A stretch of DNA of 9,306 bases from Planctomycetota bacterium. GTDB lineage: Bacteria > Planctomycetota > Phycisphaerae > Sedimentisphaerales > Anaerobacaceae. The notes under the pieces are model-generated. The model ran no database searches and was not told the DNA's origin. It worked only from the letters and a program-made list of their open reading frames with translations. The first letter of the stretch is position 1; every line of letters begins with the position of its first letter. The translations under genes were made by a program, and so were the position numbers. The stretch covers positions 1 to 9,306 of the forward strand of contig JADFHU010000168.1 in assembly GCA_022567055.1 (NCBI GenBank), given 5' to 3'. This document shows positions 1-6,946 of this stretch, one piece after another.

Positions 1-403
1 AGTACCGGGTGCCGTCTTCATAGACAAAGTGATTCGGGTTGTCGGCATCGACCCGCAAACCTCCGTGGACTTCGGTGTTTTGATTTCGGACACACGCAAA
101 GGAGACAGTCTTACCGTTGAGCGTTGGCTCGCTGGACCGTGTGGTAAAGGTCCACTGGCCCTCGACGTTGGCGGCAATGCGAAGCTTCCAAATGCCTTGG
201 CCATCGTAGAAGCCAAGTGTCGTGAAGACGCGACCGTTGGGTCCTGTCACAATGGCCCCAAAATCGACTGTGAAAGGGTTCTCAAAAATCGTGGAACTCC
301 TGAAATCGAAATCCTGCGGTTGCCAGCGGGGACTCTGAAGAACAGCACCGGAGGCATAAGTTACACAAACAATATAAGCAACCAAAGGAATCACTTTCTT
401 CAT
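1..403 (-). CDS. Secreted DUF5060-type protein, N-terminus only (runs off left edge)
   Basis: The minus strand is open from an ATG at 403-401 to the window edge, giving 134 residues without a stop. Residues 1-20 (MKKVIPLVAYIVCVTYASGA) look like a Sec signal peptide. From about residue 38 the sequence matches my memory of the DUF5060 beta-sandwich found at the N-terminus of secreted glycoside-hydrolase-like proteins: a core with NPFTVDFGAIVTGPNGR, GFYDGQGIWKLR, EGQWTFTTRS and, near the edge, GGLRVDADNPNHFVYEDGTRY (residues 114-134). In that family an apiosidase-like TIM barrel (DUF4038) usually follows, which would lie outside the window. GAGG lies 5 nt before the ATG. The role would be binding or hydrolysis of plant or algal glycans outside the cytoplasm. 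Domain assignment is by motif only, and the catalytic part is not visible. Confidence 0.75.
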   Translation of the reverse strand, partial: MKKVIPLVAYIVCVTYASGAVLQSPRWQPQDFDFRSSTIFENPFTVDFGAIVTGPNGRVFTTLGFYDGQGIWKLRIAANVEGQWTFTTRSSEPTLNGKTVSFACVRNQNTEVHGGLRVDADNPNHFVYEDGTRY

Positions 404-535
404 CGCGGCCTCACTTTCTAATCGCCAAGATTGACACAGTCCACATCACACGTAAGGTCATCTCATTTTCATGAAGAATACCGAATAGTGTGAGTCGTCC
501 TACTCAATACTTCGACCTTGTTCAATTCCGAGAAC
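404..535. other. Intergenic spacer between HU-like gene and DUF5060 gene
   Basis: This is AT-richer than the operon to the right. It holds the upstream region of the DUF5060 gene and the downstream region of the HU-like gene. A short TGAGT/ACTCA inverted repeat with a 6-nt loop lies near 490-506, without a clear T-run, so it is only a weak terminator candidate. I see no RNA gene or conserved promoter that I would defend. Confidence 0.3.
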
Positions 536-838
536 TTACTCATGAGATGTTGTACCCTTATTCAACTTCTTACTCATCATCCGTCCCATCTTGAACTTCA
601 CCGTGCGTTTAGCTGGGACATGAACTCGTTCCAGCGTCTTGGGATTCTGTGCAGTTCTGGCTTGACGTAGCCGCGGCTCAAATACACCGAAGTCTCGAAA
701 CTCCAACCGATTATTCAGTGCAAGCTCTGCAATTATCTCGTCAAGAAAGTTTTGAACTACGGCTTTAACAGTTCCGTTTTTGGTACCCGTTCTCCGTGCA
801 ATTCTGTCTACAAGCTCATGCTTTGGCACCGTCCTCAT
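536..838 (-). CDS. HU/IHF-family DNA-binding protein
   Basis: A 100-residue basic protein with the full HU/IHF layout. The N-terminal helices contain KHELVDRIARRTG (residues 6-18) and VQNFLDEIIAELA (28-40). The beta body starts with RLEFRDFGVFEPR (44-56). The beta-arm carries the intercalating proline as AQNPKT (P66). The C-terminal strand and helix are VPAKRTVKFKMGRMMSKKL. Proteins of this family bend DNA as dimers in the nucleoid and assist recombination and transposition. The ATG at 838 has GGAG 9 nt upstream. It is alone on its strand between a truncated transposase and a DUF5060 gene. The C-terminal tail (NKGTTSHE) is slightly longer than in classic HU. Length and motifs look intact, so it is probably functional. 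HU versus IHF subtype cannot be decided from the sequence. Confidence 0.9.
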   Translation of the reverse strand: MRTVPKHELVDRIARRTGTKNGTVKAVVQNFLDEIIAELALNNRLEFRDFGVFEPRLRQARTAQNPKTLERVHVPAKRTVKFKMGRMMSKKLNKGTTSHE

Positions 839-902
839 CGATTGAACTCCAGCATAATTCCATCAAAAGTCGCAAAAAGTGTAGCGATCAATGAGGCTAC
901 CG

Positions 903-1190
903 TCAAACATTGAACGCACCAAACTTTACCATGAATACCACTACCAACCGAAACAAAGCAACGATCCAAGTGAGCCGTCTGCGAAGAGCGAGAACTTCCT
1001 TTTGGAGGCTGAGGATGTCCCTATCGAAAATGTCGACGGTGACGATTTCGACTTGACTTGATGTCAGCCAACTGTGAGCAGTGGACCGAGGAACACCAAG
1101 TTGAGTTGCGAGACTGATGTTCCCGGATGACCGCACAAGATTACGGAGTCGATGATCATATCTTTGCCGGGTTCGAATTGTAGAAGACAT
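903..1190 (-). pseudogene. Truncated rve/IS3-like transposase, N-terminal stub
   Basis: This 95-residue frame begins MSSTIRTRQRYDHRLRNLV and continues with a helix-turn-helix (ISLATQLGVPRSTAHSWL, residues 25-42), a heptad-like segment (LQKEVLALRRRL, 62-73) and a hydrophobic stretch (VALFRLVVVFMVKFG). This matches my memory of the N-terminus of a roughly 400-500-residue DDE transposase with an rve integrase core, common in planctomycetes. The DDE core is missing. The frame stops at 903, about 64 nt before the HU-like start, so the element was cut off and cannot transpose itself. TAGG lies just upstream of the ATG. The exact IS family is uncertain, and a small autonomous HTH regulator is the alternative. 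Confidence 0.6.
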
Positions 1191-1414
1191 GCCTACATTA
1201 TCGTCTGCTAAGGCTTAAGGGAGAACTTTTTCAAGGTCTGGAGGACCCAAATCCAGTGAAAATAGGGCTTGGAAGACCGGTTGAAATCAGCGATAATTGA
1301 CGAGTTCTCGTTCACAAAAGTCCAAGATGGCATGACGAATAGCAGGGAAAAACGGCAGAAACAGCACATCTTAATGAACCTTTTCACGACAAACTCTAAT
1401 CTGTAGGAGTGGAA
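1191..1414. promoter_or_regulatory. Leader region of the sulfatase operon with direct-repeat copy 1
   Basis: This gap separates the transposase stub (minus) from the operon (plus) and must contain the operon promoter if the operon is transcribed on its own. It holds repeat copy 1 (1298-1334). A reasonable ribosome binding site, TAGGAG at 1404-1409, decides the start of the first operon gene. No -35/-10 pair is convincing by eye. The long open frame on the minus strand through this gap (1208-2041) continues antisense into the ThuA gene and has no recognisable domain. Confidence 0.4.
1298..1334. repeat. 37-nt direct repeat, copy 1 (left of operon)
   Basis: Copy 1 of a 37-nt direct repeat. It matches 6190-6226 at 34 of 37 positions; the first 25 nt are identical, and the differences are at 1323, 1330 and 1332. 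It starts with TGACGAGTTCTCGTTCA, a near-palindrome (CGAG-TT-CTCG core, TG at one end and CA at the other). It lies 81 nt before the first operon gene and 108 nt from the transposase stub. It could be an insertion-sequence end, a duplicated target, or an operator-like site. Confidence 0.8.
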
Positions 1415-3166
1415 ATGCGTTTTCAAAAACTGAATACTCGTATTGTCCAGTGCATAGTGTTTTGGTGCCTGTCTTGGGGAATGGTTTGGGGTCGGCCTGT
1501 GGCAACGCCAGTCGCGTCGGCCTATCAGGTGGGAGGGGTCGAGGATAAGGGGTTTGTCATCCCTGCTAAAGACCGGGACATGATTATCGCCGCGCTGCCG
1601 GAACGGGCGCCGGCAACGCCCAACGAAATGCGGAGGCTGCTGATCTTCGATCTGAACGTGGTCTACGGCGGTCATCCCTCGCGATTCTACGCGAACCTCG
1701 CCTTTCAGGAGATGGGTAAGAAGACTGGCGCTTTCGAAACGGTGATCACACGCGATCCACGGGTCTTCGAGAAGGAGAATCTGGCCGCATTCGACGCGGT
1801 GTTCTTCAACAGCACGGTCGGTAACCAGTTCACCGATCCCCAGCTCAGACAGAATCTGATGGAGTTTATCTACGGCGGCGGGGGAGTCATGGGCACACAC
1901 GGAACCACGGTCGCCTTCTGGCGCTGGGGGCCCGGTGGGGGCGATGACTGGCAGGAATTCGGGCGCATGCTCGGTGGACGCGGTGCGCGCCATCGCGCGG
2001 GGCAGGAACGGGCCGTCATGAAGGTCGACTCCCCCGGCCATCCTCTGATGGCGCCTTTCCCGTCAGAGGGCTTTGAACTAATTGACGAGTTCTTCCGCGT
2101 ACGCGAGCCCTATTCGCGTGACCGTGTGCGTGTGCTCTTCAGCATCGATACCGAGAAGACCGATCTCAGTTCGAAACCCCACGAACGCGAGGACCGAGAC
2201 TACGCCGTCGCCTGGGTACGACACTATGGCAGGGGCCGAGTCTTCAATACGACCGTTGGTCACAATCCCTACCAATTTTGGGATCCCACCATGCTGAGCT
2301 TCTTCTTGGGCGCAGCCCAATTCGCTTTGGGTGATCTCCCGGCCCCGACCATTCCCAGCGGCCGGTTGACACCGGCGATCGCCGCGCAAGAGAAGCTCGG
2401 ATGGCCGTTGGGCATGACGGCCTATACCTTCCACCGATACACGCTCTTCGAAACCATCGCGAAGACCGAGGAGGTGGGTCTGGTCTATTTGGGGGGGCTG
2501 AGCTTTCAGAAGGTCAGAAAGGATAGCGACAAGAGATTCGACGCCCAGTTGAGCGATGACGAACTGAAGGCGATCCGCCTGAAACTCGACGATGCCGGGG
2601 TGCGCATGCTGACCTGTTTCTATGCTAGAATTCCCGGGGATGAGCAGGGATGCCGCGCGGTCTTCGAATTTGCCCGGAAGATGGGTATCGAAACCCTCAT
2701 CTCAGAACCTCCCTTGGAGTCGTTGGACACGATCGAATCGTTCTGCGATGCCTATGATATCAATCTCGCACTCCACAACCACGACCGGAAGGCCTCTCCC
2801 CACTACTGGAGCCCGGAGGCCGTCATGAAGGTCTGTGCGGGGCGCGGACTCCGCATTGGCGTTTGCGCGGACCTGGGGTACTGGATACGTTCCGGTATCG
2901 ATCCCCTTGCCGCAGTCAAGACCGTGGGCCAGCGGCTCTTGGTCGTACAGATGCATGACCTCAACGAATTGACTTTGCAAGGTCACGATGTGCCCTGGGG
3001 CACGGGCGTGGGCAGGACCGAGGCCTTCTTGAAAGAGGTTCATCGCCAAGGCATTCAACCCAAGATGTTCGGCTTGGAGTACTCCTATGACTGGGAAGAC
3101 TCCCTGCCCGAGGTCACGACATCGGCGAGGTTCTTCGACAAGGTCACCCTGGAGTTGGCGAAATGA
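1415..3166 (+). CDS. Secreted ThuA-like domain fused to xylose-isomerase-like TIM barrel
   Basis: A 583-residue two-domain protein. Residues 1-27 resemble a Sec signal peptide. Residues 70-310 are a ThuA-like (class-I glutamine-amidotransferase-fold) domain: LLIFDLNVVYGGHPSRFY, AFDAVFFNSTVG, YGGGGVMGTHGTT, then GRGRVFNTTVGHNPYQF. Residues 325-583 are a sugar phosphate isomerase/epimerase (AP endonuclease family 2) barrel. Its likely metal ligands are E431, H454 or H456, D486, H514 and E555, with a PWGTGVGR loop at 527-534. Barrels of this type isomerise, epimerise or eliminate on sugars; ThuA domains occur in trehalose and keto-sugar loci. It is the first gene of the operon and overlaps the sulfatase by ATGA. 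I chose ATG 1415 because TAGGAG (1404-1409) is well spaced for it; GTG 1409 in the same frame overlaps that site. The substrate is unknown. Confidence 0.85.
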   Translation: MRFQKLNTRIVQCIVFWCLSWGMVWGRPVATPVASAYQVGGVEDKGFVIPAKDRDMIIAALPERAPATPNEMRRLLIFDLNVVYGGHPSRFYANLAFQEMGKKTGAFETVITRDPRVFEKENLAAFDAVFFNSTVGNQFTDPQLRQNLMEFIYGGGGVMGTHGTTVAFWRWGPGGGDDWQEFGRMLGGRGARHRAGQERAVMKVDSPGHPLMAPFPSEGFELIDEFFRVREPYSRDRVRVLFSIDTEKTDLSSKPHEREDRDYAVAWVRHYGRGRVFNTTVGHNPYQFWDPTMLSFFLGAAQFALGDLPAPTIPSGRLTPAIAAQEKLGWPLGMTAYTFHRYTLFETIAKTEEVGLVYLGGLSFQKVRKDSDKRFDAQLSDDELKAIRLKLDDAGVRMLTCFYARIPGDEQGCRAVFEFARKMGIETLISEPPLESLDTIESFCDAYDINLALHNHDRKASPHYWSPEAVMKVCAGRGLRIGVCADLGYWIRSGIDPLAAVKTVGQRLLVVQMHDLNELTLQGHDVPWGTGVGRTEAFLKEVHRQGIQPKMFGLEYSYDWEDSLPEVTTSARFFDKVTLELAK

Positions 3167-4578
3167 CAAGGAACATAAACGATATGTCTCTGACAGTGAA
3201 ACTGCGCGTGGTCCTGCTCTTTGCGGCGACGGTCATGGGTCGGCTTCCCGGCGCTGTGTCCGCGGTCGAACTCTCCAGGCCCAATATTCTCTTTCTACTT
3301 ACCGATGATCAGCGCTTCGACGACCTAGGCTGCATGGGCAACAAGGTTATTCAAACGCCCAACCTCGATCGGCTGGCTGCTGCGGGGGTTGTCTTTAACA
3401 ACGCATTTGTCACCACGGCCATCTGCTGCGTCAGCCGTGCCTCGATCCTCACGGGTCAGCATATGCGGCGTCATGGCATTGAGGATTTCGCGACGCCGCT
3501 ATCGTCTGAAGCCATGGATGCGACCTATCCCGTGCTATTACGCAACTCGGGTTATCGCACCGGTTTCCTGGGGAAGATGGCGATCGGAAGGCCGTCGGAA
3601 GAGATTCGCCACCTCTCGCTACCGGCCGACAAATTCGATTTCTGGTTTGGCTTTCCCCAGTCCATTAATTTCCGCCAAATGGTTGACGGCAAGCCGCGTT
3701 TCCTAACGACGCTGCTGGCGGAAAAGGCCATTGAGTTTCTCCGCACGAATCCGGCGGACAAACCATTCTGCCTGTCGATTAGTTTCAAGTCGCCGCACGG
3801 GCCGTGGAACTACTTCGATCCGTGCGTGCCGAATCGCTACCGCGACGCGGAGATTACGCCACCTGTGAACTACACCAAGCAGGACTACGAAGCCCAACCC
3901 GAATTCCTGCGAAAGTCACTTAACGGCCGTACCGTTTGGCCGGAAGACCCGCGTGAACGTTTCATCAGTAGGGCGCGCACCTGCTATCGGTTGATCACCG
4001 GGGTGGACGCCGCGGTGGGCCGGATCATGGCAGCCCTGGAGGAATTCGGACTGGACAAAAACACGGTGGTGATCTTTACCTCCGACCACGGTGCCCTGCG
4101 CGGCGCTCACGGACTGACCGGCAAGTGGATTATGTACGAAGAATCAATTCGGGTACCGTTAATCGTACGCGACCCGAGACTGCCGACCGCGTCGCACGGG
4201 ACCCGACGCGATCAGATGGTATTGAATATCGATCTCGCCCCAACCATGCTGGCCTTGGGTGGTGTGGCGTGTCCTCCTCGCATGCAGGGGCAAGATTTCG
4301 GGCCCTTGTTGCGCGACAAATCGATGGACGGACGCTCCGAGTGGTTCTATGAACACACTTACAATACCAAACCCCCACGGCGGCCGATTGCCAAGAGTGA
4401 AGGCGTGCGAACCAAGCGTTGGAAGTACATCCGCTATACGGAGCACAACCCACCCTATGAGCAGCTCTTCGATTTGCAGAACGATCCCGGCGAGCAACAA
4501 GACCTCGCCAGTCTGGCGGAACACGCCGGCGTCTTGGCGGACATGAGGGCCCGGTGGGAGCGGCTGGGACGGATGTAA
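3163..4578 (+). CDS. Secreted sulfatase (alkaline phosphatase superfamily, S1-type)
   Basis: A 471-residue sulfatase that hydrolyses sulfate esters, here probably on a carbohydrate. A signal peptide ends near AVSA-VE (residues 31-36). Metal and active-site landmarks are D48-D49 in LLTDDQR, the formylglycine site at 88-92 in AICCVSRASILTG, K138 (GK), K209 and H212 in SFKSPHGP, D308-H309 in TSDHG, and K321 in TGKW. The C-terminal subdomain ends RWKYIRYTEHNPPYEQLFDL plus NDPGEQQDL. Two positions are unusual. The C-x-P/A-x-R motif reads C88-C-V-S-R, and the usual GKWH reads GKMA, without the histidine. Translation is coupled to the gene before it by a 4-nt ATGA overlap. An alternative start at 3184 (MSLTVKLRV) would give a cleaner signal peptide. 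I am confident of family membership; activity is less certain. Confidence 0.92.
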   Translation: MTRNINDMSLTVKLRVVLLFAATVMGRLPGAVSAVELSRPNILFLLTDDQRFDDLGCMGNKVIQTPNLDRLAAAGVVFNNAFVTTAICCVSRASILTGQHMRRHGIEDFATPLSSEAMDATYPVLLRNSGYRTGFLGKMAIGRPSEEIRHLSLPADKFDFWFGFPQSINFRQMVDGKPRFLTTLLAEKAIEFLRTNPADKPFCLSISFKSPHGPWNYFDPCVPNRYRDAEITPPVNYTKQDYEAQPEFLRKSLNGRTVWPEDPRERFISRARTCYRLITGVDAAVGRIMAALEEFGLDKNTVVIFTSDHGALRGAHGLTGKWIMYEESIRVPLIVRDPRLPTASHGTRRDQMVLNIDLAPTMLALGGVACPPRMQGQDFGPLLRDKSMDGRSEWFYEHTYNTKPPRRPIAKSEGVRTKRWKYIRYTEHNPPYEQLFDLQNDPGEQQDLASLAEHAGVLADMRARWERLGRM

Positions 4579-4641
4579 TGAAGAATGCGGATTCACAAAG
4601 TTTTTATTCGAGCAGCCCGAACGCTGCCAGGGAGAATGATG

Positions 4642-6078
4642 ATGTCGCAGAAAGCATCCAAGCAGACACGTATAAGTGGTAAGATCAACCGCCGTGCATT
4701 TATCGGTAAGACGGCCGTCCTGGCGGGCGGCCTGGCACTACCGACCCTTATCCCCGCGTCCGCATTGGGTGCGGATGGGCACGTGGCTCCGAGCAACCGG
4801 ATCACCCTGGCTCAGATCGGACTCGGCAGGATGGGAGAAGGGCACACACGCCGTCTGGCCTACGACCCGTCCGTGGAACTTCTGGCCGTCTGCGACGTGG
4901 ACCGGACGCGTCTCGAGGCCACCCAATCCAATGTCAACACGATCTATGCCAATGCCAAGACACGTTGTGACGCGTACAACGACTACCGGGAGGCACTGGC
5001 CCGCGACGACATCGATGGGGTGGTGATTGTCACCCCCGACCATTGGCACACCCCACAGGCCATCGATGCGGCGAAAGCCGGCAAAGATATCTATTGCGAG
5101 AAGCCCATCTCTATTAGCGTCAACGAGGGACGTCAACTGGAGCAAACAGTTCGACGGTATGGACGCATCTTCCAGACCGGGACCCAGTACCGTTCCATCA
5201 CCCGAATCAGACAGGTCTGTAACTTTGTGCGGAGCGGTGGCCTGGGCCAGGTCAAGTCGGTCTTTACCCTTTGGCGGTCGATGGCGGGATACTGTCGGCA
5301 AGCCCGATTTAAACCCTATGTCCATAGCTTTGATCTGGAGACGGCAAGTCGTTCCTACGTGCCCTTGGATTTAGACCTGCCCGCAGAGCCCGTGCCCGAG
5401 GGATTGGATTGGCAGCGTTGGGTGGGTCCCGCGCCGTGGCATCCTTACAACCGCCTCTTTCATACCAATCCTTCGCCCGGGGTCGTCCCCTGGGCGTTTC
5501 ACAGAGACTTTGGGGTGGGCGCCGTGACAGGATACCACTCGCACGCCGCGGATGTGATTCAGTATGCCCTCGGCATGGAGCGAAGCGGACCCGTGGCGAT
5601 TCATCACCCAGAAGATAGCGCCTATCCGACGCTGACCTGTGAGTATGCCAATGGGTCACTGTTGCATCTGGTGGAAGACTGGGAAGACGTGAAACGGCTT
5701 TACCAGGCTGTCCCGGACTCGGCACCTCTGGCGGGAAACTTCGGCGGTGTCTTTGTAGGCGAAAAGGGTTGGCTTACCTCTATGACCACTGGCGGACCGA
5801 TCGAGGGCGGCCCGGAAGACCTATTCACGGCCATGAAGATGGAGGACCGGGAGGTACACATAGGTGACAACAACCATCACGAGAATTGGTTTGAGTGCAT
5901 GCGTACCCGGCAGCGTCCCAGTACGGATGCAGAACTCGGCCATCGTGCGGCATCGCTAGGCCATTTGACGATCATCGCCTATCGCTTAGCACGGTCGTTG
6001 AAATGGGATCCCGTGAAGGAGGTGTTTCCCGAGGATGAAACCGCCAATCGGCTACTGATACGTACGAAACGCGTATAG
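4642..6078 (+). CDS. Tat-exported Gfo/Idh/MocA-family oxidoreductase
   Basis: A 478-residue NAD(P)-dependent sugar oxidoreductase. A twin-arginine signal (INRRAFIGKTAVLAGG, RR at 17-18) is followed by PTLIPASALGA, so it is predicted to fold with its cofactor and be exported to the periplasm. The Rossmann fold starts at ITLAQIGLGRMGEGH (G60-x-G62-x-x-G65). VVIVTPDHWH and YCEKPIS (E153-K154-P155) mark the cofactor and catalytic lysine region. GYHSHAADVIQYALG (H299, H301, D304) is the second catalytic region. Enzymes of this family oxidise or reduce a hydroxyl or keto group on sugars. Start: three consecutive in-frame ATGs follow AGGGAG (4629-4634), and 4642 has the best spacing (7 nt). An ATG at 4585 would put about 35 odd residues before the RR motif and has no good ribosome site. 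It is the third operon gene, 63 nt after the sulfatase. Confidence 0.9.
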   Translation: MSQKASKQTRISGKINRRAFIGKTAVLAGGLALPTLIPASALGADGHVAPSNRITLAQIGLGRMGEGHTRRLAYDPSVELLAVCDVDRTRLEATQSNVNTIYANAKTRCDAYNDYREALARDDIDGVVIVTPDHWHTPQAIDAAKAGKDIYCEKPISISVNEGRQLEQTVRRYGRIFQTGTQYRSITRIRQVCNFVRSGGLGQVKSVFTLWRSMAGYCRQARFKPYVHSFDLETASRSYVPLDLDLPAEPVPEGLDWQRWVGPAPWHPYNRLFHTNPSPGVVPWAFHRDFGVGAVTGYHSHAADVIQYALGMERSGPVAIHHPEDSAYPTLTCEYANGSLLHLVEDWEDVKRLYQAVPDSAPLAGNFGGVFVGEKGWLTSMTTGGPIEGGPEDLFTAMKMEDREVHIGDNNHHENWFECMRTRQRPSTDAELGHRAASLGHLTIIAYRLARSLKWDPVKEVFPEDETANRLLIRTKRV

Positions 6079-6189
6079 ATCTCTTGGAGAAGGATATGTG
6101 TCTCATTAAGAGGACAAGCTTGATGGTTCCATCTTGGCTCGACAAGTCAATAATTGCCATCTTCTTCTCAACCCCTCCCCCACTCAAAG
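6079..6189. other. Operon tail with start of a possible lost fourth gene
   Basis: Twelve nucleotides after the oxidoreductase stop come GGAGAAGGAT (6086-6095) and then ATG at 6096, a textbook ribosome site. The frame encodes MCLIKRTSLMVPSWLDKSI and runs through repeat copy 2 to a stop at 6255-6257 (53 codons in all). No family is recognisable. The reading most consistent with the context is the 5' end of a fourth operon gene replaced by insertion-sequence debris. A chance short frame remains possible. No strong terminator hairpin was found after the operon. Confidence 0.3.
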
Positions 6190-6226
6190 TGACGAGTTCT
6201 CGTTCACAAAAGTCGAAGATGTCGTG
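6190..6226. repeat. 37-nt direct repeat, copy 2 (right of operon)
   Basis: This is in direct orientation relative to 1298-1334, 4892 nt apart. It abuts a transposase fragment to its right, as copy 1 abuts the region upstream of a transposase stub to its left. In both copies the minus strand reads GACTTTTGTGAACGAGAACT, and a minus-strand frame of the debris ends on the shared TGA (6206-6204 here, 1314-1312 in copy 1). Confidence 0.8.
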
Positions 6227-6413
6227 CCCAGTACCTCGCCAAAGCAGCATCAACTAATGTTCTCCGCTCGTCATCGGTAAAGTTCATACGTATCTTGATC
6301 TTGGATTTGAAAATCTTGTTTACCCGTCTGAGATATTCGTTCTGAAGTGTCAGTTCTTTGCATAAAGGTCGGGCGACTGTAGCAATGATCGGTACACTTA
6401 ACCATTTGCTACT
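6204..6413 (-). pseudogene. Integrase-type transposase fragment (N-terminal part)
   Basis: The minus strand is open for 70 codons to a TGA at 6206-6204 and has no start codon of its own. It contains LQNEYLRRVNKIFKSKI followed by FTDDERRTLVDAALA. I recognise this as the coiled N-terminal segment (LQNEYLRxENKILRSKI) and the following DDERRTL helix of integrase/rve transposases common in planctomycetes. Homology ends about at 6240, where the family normally continues with LGR and the DDE core; instead the frame crosses into direct-repeat copy 2 and stops. On the other side it is cut by the IS630 element at the TA at 6413-6414. It is non-functional debris. The family assignment is from memory of motifs. 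Confidence 0.55.
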
Positions 6414-6502
6414 AGTGCTCTATCATGCCTAATAATTTGGGTTATCAATGCCCAACAGCCGATAGATCTTGTGCAACCATCACGAAACATGGAGGTTTAC
6501 CA

Positions 6503-6946
6503 ATGCACAAGAAATACATCGTACGATTGACTGAAGCTGAACGCGGAACGCTTGAAGAGGTGATCAAGAAGCTCAAGGGCACGTCGCAGAAAGTGCGTCG
6601 AGCACACATCCTTTTAAAGGCTGACGCGGATGGCCCAGCCTGGACTGATGCGAGAATTGCCGAAGCATTTGACTGTCGGGTGCAGACCATCGAGAATCTA
6701 CGCAAGCGTCTGGTCACCCAGAGTTTTGAGTTCGCTCTCAATGGAAAGAAACGCCAGACGCCGCCCACTGAGCCTCTTCTCGATGGCAAAGGGGAAGCCA
6801 AACTAATAGCAATGCGGCTGGGAAAACCACCGGCGGGTTACGGAAGATGGACGTTGAGACTGCTGGCCGATGAACTGGTGACCCTTGAAATCGTCGAGTC
6901 CATCAGCTATGAGACGGTACGTCGGACGCTAAAAAAAATGGCATGA
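6503..6946 (+). CDS. IS630 transposase, upstream frame (DNA-binding part)
   Basis: This encodes 147 residues when read without frameshift. It holds the bipartite helix-turn-helix region of IS630 transposases: VRRAHILLKADADG (31-44), ARIAEAFDCRVQTIENLRKR (50-69), then GYGRWTLRLLADELV (112-126) and SYETVRRTLKK (135-145). It ends in TGA just past an A8 run. ATG 6503 is preferred because GGAGG lies 7 nt upstream; the in-frame ATG at 6425 overlaps the left inverted repeat and gives a poor N-terminus. The full enzyme (378 residues) needs a -1 shift into the next frame. Confidence 0.85.
   Translation: MHKKYIVRLTEAERGTLEEVIKKLKGTSQKVRRAHILLKADADGPAWTDARIAEAFDCRVQTIENLRKRLVTQSFEFALNGKKRQTPPTEPLLDGKGEAKLIAMRLGKPPAGYGRWTLRLLADELVTLEIVESISYETVRRTLKKMA
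6931..6938 (+). promoter_or_regulatory. A8 slippery site for -1 frameshift in IS630 transposase
   Basis: A run of eight A residues. The zero frame reads CTA AAA AAA ATG GCA TGA and stops. Slipping back one base reads AAA AAT GGC ATG and continues into the catalytic frame. A-runs are known programmed slippage sites in IS630-family and other insertion sequences, acting on the ribosome or on RNA polymerase. A simple indel mutation is the alternative, but the in-register continuation of the transposase homology argues for the programmed reading. Confidence 0.7.

Noticed and set aside
29..421. Plus-strand open frame of 130 codons
   Set aside because: It is antisense to the DUF5060-type gene, which has a signal peptide, ribosome site and recognisable domain motifs on the minus strand.
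490..506. TGAGT/ACTCA hairpin read as a rho-independent terminator of the HU-like gene
   Set aside because: The stem is only 5 bp and no T-run follows on the relevant strand.
1208..2041. Minus-strand frame of 277 codons overlapping the ThuA domain
   Set aside because: Most of it is antisense to a confidently identified ThuA domain; composition is shadow-like and no motif is recognisable. Only its tail lies in intergenic DNA.
2702..3169. Minus-strand frame antisense to the isomerase-like barrel
   Set aside because: Fully explained as the complement of the barrel coding sequence; no independent domain or ribosome site.
4738..5325. Minus-strand frame of 195 codons in the oxidoreductase gene
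   Set aside because: Shadow of the Rossmann domain coding region in GC-rich DNA; no family resemblance.
5972..6253. Minus-strand frame crossing the operon end and repeat copy 2
   Set aside because: Its segments are antisense to the oxidoreductase end, spacer and repeat; the transposase homology lies in a different frame of the same strand.
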